Below, piece by piece: positions 60,714 through 64,000 of a DNA stretch of 64,000 nt. Origin of the DNA: Desulfotignum sp032250905 (GTDB lineage Bacteria; Desulfobacterota; Desulfobacteria; Desulfobacterales; Desulfobacteraceae); contig JAVVEQ010000001.1 in the NCBI GenBank assembly GCA_032250905.1, positions 62,001 through 126,000 on the forward strand, read 5' to 3'. The position numbers were made by a program, and so were the translations under genes. Numbering within the stretch: position 1 is the first letter of the stretch; the number at the start of each line of letters is the position of its first letter. Under the pieces are notes generated by a model. That model ran no database searches, was not told the DNA's origin, and worked only from the letters and a program-made list of their open reading frames with translations.

Positions 60714-63152
60714 TTACACCAGATCCTTGAGCTGGATGGTCAGGCGGTATTCTGCAGAATCCGGATCACGGGTGACGGAAAATCCGATTTTCTGTCCCAT
60801 GGCCAGCATGGCGGCATTGTTGGTCAGAACCAGTCCGGTCACCACGGACAAACCATATTTTTTCGCACTGATCAAGGCCTGTTTCAACAGCACGCTGCCG
60901 ATACCTTTGCCGTGCCAGTCATCCGCCACCACCACTGCAAATTCCCCGGTTTTTCCGTCCGGCATAAAAATAATCCGGGCCACTCCGATCAGCTTTCTGG
61001 CATCACCCTCACCGGCAAATGCGCACAATGCAATCTCCCGGTCATAATCGATCTGGCTGAGACGAACCAGCATGGACCGGGAAATCCGTTTCAACGGAGA
61101 AAAAAACCGCATGAAAATGGTTTTCGGGGACAGATAGGAAAACAGATCGATCATCTGCTGCGCATCCCCGGGCCGCACCGGCCGCATGAAAACCCGTTCG
61201 TTGTCACGGGTGATGAATTCGGATTCCTGCCACCAGGGATATGGACTGATGATCAGATGGGCAGGCGCACAAACAGCCGGCGCTGCCACGGTTGCTGAAA
61301 TCCGGGAAATATGAATTTTTCCATTGGCCACGTCAATGGGGTTGAGGGCCAGTTGCTGAATTGCGGGATAGTCTGTAACCATGCGGCCGACCAGGATCAT
61401 GGTTTCCTCCAGCATACCGAGATCCACACCGGCCGCCTTACCCCAGCCCTGAAGAAGCCGTGAAATCCGGGTACTTCTGATGGTCCGCCCGGCCAGCATC
61501 CGGTTCAGCGGCGGCAGTGCCACTGCCATGTCGGAAAGCACTTCCGTCATCAGCCCCCCGATACCGAACCGGATCACCGGTCCGAACAGGTCCGTGTATT
61601 TCGCTGACAGGTTCAGGGCATAATCCGGCTGCACCCCTGCAGGCAGCGGTTTAATGTGAATATCATATGCCGCTGCCAGATCCACTGCTTTTTGGGACGG
61701 CAACCGTGTTTCTCCCCGGGCCAGGGCATCATCAATAATCTGAGACGCCGCATCCCGGTCTATTTTTAGGCGTTTATCCGTGGTATAGGGAATCTGCTGG
61801 AGCGCTTCCATGTTCCGGCCGTACTGATACAGATTGACAAATGCCCGAACCGCCCGTTCGGGCGTGTCATAGGTGATGATACCGTGCCGGTTGAAAATCT
61901 CCCGGGAGGCATCGATGGTCATCCCCCCCAGCCAGGCTGTGAACACCGGAAAAGGGGTGGTCTTTAAAAGGGCCACCAATGATTTTGCAATGGCGGTGCA
62001 GTCATAAATGCCCACCGGAGAGCTGAGCAGGAGCAGGCCATCGATTTCCGGGGCCTGCATGCAGGTTTTCACCACCTTTACATACTGCTCCGGGGTGGCG
62101 GCCCGGAGCAGTGCAATGGGATTGGTCCGGCTCCAGCCGTTCGAAAGCAGAACGTCCAGTTTTTCAATGGTGACCGAATCCAGCGCTGCCGGTTCCAGAC
62201 CGTGTCGGAACAGGGCATCTCTGGCCATTTCCCCGATCCCTCTGGCATTGGAGACAATAGCCAGGCGGGACCCTTTGGGCCGCTGCTGCTTGGCCAGAAA
62301 TTCAGCACAGTCGAACAGGGCTTCAAATTCATTCACCCGCAGGATACCGGCCCGTTTGAATGCCGCATCATAGATCTGATCTTCATCCAGATCACCCGGG
62401 TCGCTGATTTTTCCGGTTCGTCTGGATTTGAGGGCAATGATGGGTTTGATCCGGGACACGGCCCGGGCCGCACTCATGAAGCGCCGCATCCGCGTGACGG
62501 ACTCCACATACATGACAATGGAATCCACATCCGGCAGGGTCCCCAGATAGTCGAGCATATCGGAAAAATCCACATCCAGCTTGGATCCCAAGCTCACAAA
62601 ATGGCTGAACCCCACATTTTCCCGGACCGCCAGATCCAGCACGGACGTGCATACCGCACCGCTCTGGGACAAAAACGCCATGCGCCCGGGCAACGGGGTC
62701 CGGTGCATGAAACTGGCATTCAATCCCACGCCGGTGTGAATGATCCCGACGGAATCGGGCCCCACAATCCGCATGCCTGATCTGCCGGCTAAGGATTTGA
62801 TCTGCTGAAAAACCGCATTCTGCCGGGGAGCGGGCCATGCATTGCCCGCCGAAAGTATCGCAGCCCCTCCCACATTTTTCGCAGCACAGGTTTCCAGAAT
62901 TTCCGGCACCTGCTGAATAGGAACCGCGACTACAGCCAGATCCACCTCCCGGGGCAGATCCCGGACATCTTCAAACGCATCCATGCCCATCACTGAGGCA
63001 CGCCCGGGATTCACAGGAAAAATATTCCCCTTGAATTCCGGGGACGCAAGGTTTTTCATTACCGTGGCCCCGACGCTGCCAGGCCTGTCACTGGCACCGA
63101 TCACCGCCACAGATCCGGGTTCAAACACCCGATCTAAATTTTCAATTGTCAT
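60714..63152 (-). CDS. ACD-like acyl-CoA synthetase/GNAT acetyltransferase fusion (Pat-like)
   Basis: 812 residues. CoA-binding domain first (SVAVIGASDRPGSVGATVMKNL), two succinyl-CoA-ligase-like domains (VGPDSVGIIHTGVGLNASF, LSQSGAVCTSVLD), a short ATP-grasp-like remnant (GPVIRFGIGGLMTEVLSDMA, about 535), then a GNAT domain (MRPVRPGDAQQMIDLF, VADDWHGKGIGSVLLKQAL, about 655-800). Compared with ADP-forming acetyl-CoA synthetases about 80 residues holding the ATP-binding lysine and DITHKSD-type histidine are missing. It should be a protein lysine acetyltransferase regulated by CoA-type ligands, as E. coli PatZ, rather than a ligase. Confidence 0.85.
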   Translation of the reverse strand: MTIENLDRVFEPGSVAVIGASDRPGSVGATVMKNLASPEFKGNIFPVNPGRASVMGMDAFEDVRDLPREVDLAVVAVPIQQVPEILETCAAKNVGGAAILSAGNAWPAPRQNAVFQQIKSLAGRSGMRIVGPDSVGIIHTGVGLNASFMHRTPLPGRMAFLSQSGAVCTSVLDLAVRENVGFSHFVSLGSKLDVDFSDMLDYLGTLPDVDSIVMYVESVTRMRRFMSAARAVSRIKPIIALKSRRTGKISDPGDLDEDQIYDAAFKRAGILRVNEFEALFDCAEFLAKQQRPKGSRLAIVSNARGIGEMARDALFRHGLEPAALDSVTIEKLDVLLSNGWSRTNPIALLRAATPEQYVKVVKTCMQAPEIDGLLLLSSPVGIYDCTAIAKSLVALLKTTPFPVFTAWLGGMTIDASREIFNRHGIITYDTPERAVRAFVNLYQYGRNMEALQQIPYTTDKRLKIDRDAASQIIDDALARGETRLPSQKAVDLAAAYDIHIKPLPAGVQPDYALNLSAKYTDLFGPVIRFGIGGLMTEVLSDMAVALPPLNRMLAGRTIRSTRISRLLQGWGKAAGVDLGMLEETMILVGRMVTDYPAIQQLALNPIDVANGKIHISRISATVAAPAVCAPAHLIISPYPWWQESEFITRDNERVFMRPVRPGDAQQMIDLFSYLSPKTIFMRFFSPLKRISRSMLVRLSQIDYDREIALCAFAGEGDARKLIGVARIIFMPDGKTGEFAVVVADDWHGKGIGSVLLKQALISAKKYGLSVVTGLVLTNNAAMLAMGQKIGFSVTRDPDSAEYRLTIQLKDLV

Positions 63153-63179
63153 GAAATTCTTCGATAGTTTTACTTGAAA

Positions 63180-63899
63180 TCAGATCTCCTGGATTTCCAG
63201 CAGTTCCACTTCAAAAATCAGGGTCGAACCCGGCTCGATGACATTTCCGGCGCCCTGGTCCCCGTATGCCAGATCAGAAGGGATAAACAGCATCCATTTG
63301 GCGCCCACTTTCATTCGCTGCAATGCCTCTGTCCAGCCTTTGATCACGCCGTTCACCGGAAACTCGGCCGGTTCATTGCGTTTATAGGATGAGTCGAACT
63401 CCCGGCCGTTGATCAAGGAGCCCCTGTAATGGCATTTCACTTTATCGTTGAGATCCGGAGATGCCCCGGTACCCGGTGTGATTACTTTGTACTGTAGCCC
63501 GGAATCCAGGGTTTTCACCCCTTTTTTATTTTTATTTTCCGCAAGAAACGCCTCACCGGCTGCCTTGTTTTCCGCGGCTTTTTTGCCTTGTGCCTCCATC
63601 TGCTTCTGCTGGGCCATGGCCTGGAATTCCATCAGGGTTTCCTTCATTTTTTCCGGTGTCATGGATGTCTCTCCTGCCAGGCTGTCTTTCATCCCCTGTA
63701 AAAACAGTTCCGGATTGATGTCAAAACTGTCTTTCAACCGGGTGGTGATGTCATATCCAATGGCATAACTGATCCGGTCATGTGCCCCTGCTTTGTGTAA
63801 TTCCGGTTCAGCAGTGTCTTCATTGGCCCATACAAAAGCCGGCAGCGAAAACAGAGCTGCCGCCAGTATCACAGCCATAAATTGTTTTTTCAGTGTCAT
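63180..63899 (-). CDS. FKBP-type peptidyl-prolyl isomerase
   Basis: 239 residues: a signal peptide (FMAVILAAALFSLPAFVWA), an FkpA/Mip-like N-terminal helical domain (ISYAIGYDITTRLKDSF, then KMKETLMEFQAMAQQKQMEAQ), and a C-terminal FKBP domain (VKCHYRGSLINGREFDSSY, VIKGWTEALQRMKVGAKW, IPSDLAYGDQGAG). It assists folding in the periplasm, probably as a dimer. The ATG at 63899 with AAAGGA upstream is preferred to the longer frame to 63983. Confidence 0.92.
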   Translation of the reverse strand: MTLKKQFMAVILAAALFSLPAFVWANEDTAEPELHKAGAHDRISYAIGYDITTRLKDSFDINPELFLQGMKDSLAGETSMTPEKMKETLMEFQAMAQQKQMEAQGKKAAENKAAGEAFLAENKNKKGVKTLDSGLQYKVITPGTGASPDLNDKVKCHYRGSLINGREFDSSYKRNEPAEFPVNGVIKGWTEALQRMKVGAKWMLFIPSDLAYGDQGAGNVIEPGSTLIFEVELLEIQEI

Positions 63900-64000
63900 G
63901 TAAAAAATCCTTTTTATTGATAGGGTGGTAAAAAAAATATAGTGATAACAGAAATTGTTGAAAATAACAATGCCTGCCGCCATCCTGGAGAGCCCCAGCC

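Overview
The window looks like chromosome of a strictly anaerobic, sulfate-reducer-like deltaproteobacterium (Desulfobacterales type). This is inferred from a D. gigas Mop-like aldehyde oxidoreductase, a selenocysteine formate dehydrogenase, and accessory genes resembling the D. vulgaris DVU1551-DVU1558 neighbourhood. No rRNA, tRNA, CRISPR array or insertion sequence was found. The dominant theme is molybdenum/tungsten: uptake, storage, sensing, cofactor maturation and the enzymes that use the metals.

Layout. 1-2.7 kb: partial XRE regulator, YigZ, DHH phosphoesterase, MTH1187-like protein, ModE-type HTH protein. 2.9-9.5 kb: three-subunit molybdenum hydroxylase with a ThiF-like E1, a ThiS/MoaD-like carrier, a MocA-like nucleotidyltransferase fused to an HD domain, and a histidine phosphatase. 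9.6-14.6 kb: aldehyde dehydrogenase, then a SNF2 helicase with a zinc-ribbon partner. 14.7-16.5 kb: sigma-54 driven glnK-amt, amt carrying an in-frame TGA. 16.9-25.6 kb: C-GCAxxG-C-C protein, radical SAM protein (TrsS type), AMP-dependent ligase, FmdE-like protein, modABC, an XRE regulator with a substrate-binding-protein sensor domain, and a TupA-like binding protein. 25.6-30 kb: DUF364 remnant, two ALDHs and a LysR regulator. 30.1-39.2 kb: Sec formate dehydrogenase (one frameshift), Mop aldehyde oxidoreductase, an 854-residue redox fusion, and a TrsM-type methyltransferase. 39.2-47.3 kb: DUF364 protein, FmdE, a 30-residue ModE-like miniprotein, DMSO-reductase-family molybdoenzyme, DUF2080 protein, WtpA-like binding protein, MoSto-like storage protein with a small partner, radical SAM protein. 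47.4-57.9 kb: metallophosphoesterase, FecBCD-type ABC importer, TiaS-like protein and TonB receptor, divergent from an aspartate-rich repeat protein with exbB-exbD-tonB. 58-64 kb: candidate structured RNA, excisionase-type HTH/binding-protein regulator, MFS exporter, ACD-GNAT fusion, FKBP isomerase.

Two regulatory signals tie the region together. ModE-type palindromes (CGTTATG-N10-CATAACG) lie before the formate dehydrogenase, between the DUF2080/molybdoenzyme operon and wtpA, and in weaker forms before the first hydroxylase operon and fmdE. A second motif, tandem 10-bp repeats close to TTTATGGTTA, occurs upstream of trsS, the TupA-like gene, the TonB/Exb region and the candidate RNA. I infer a Mo/W regulon in which uptake, sensing and aldehyde-oxidoreductase maturation share control.
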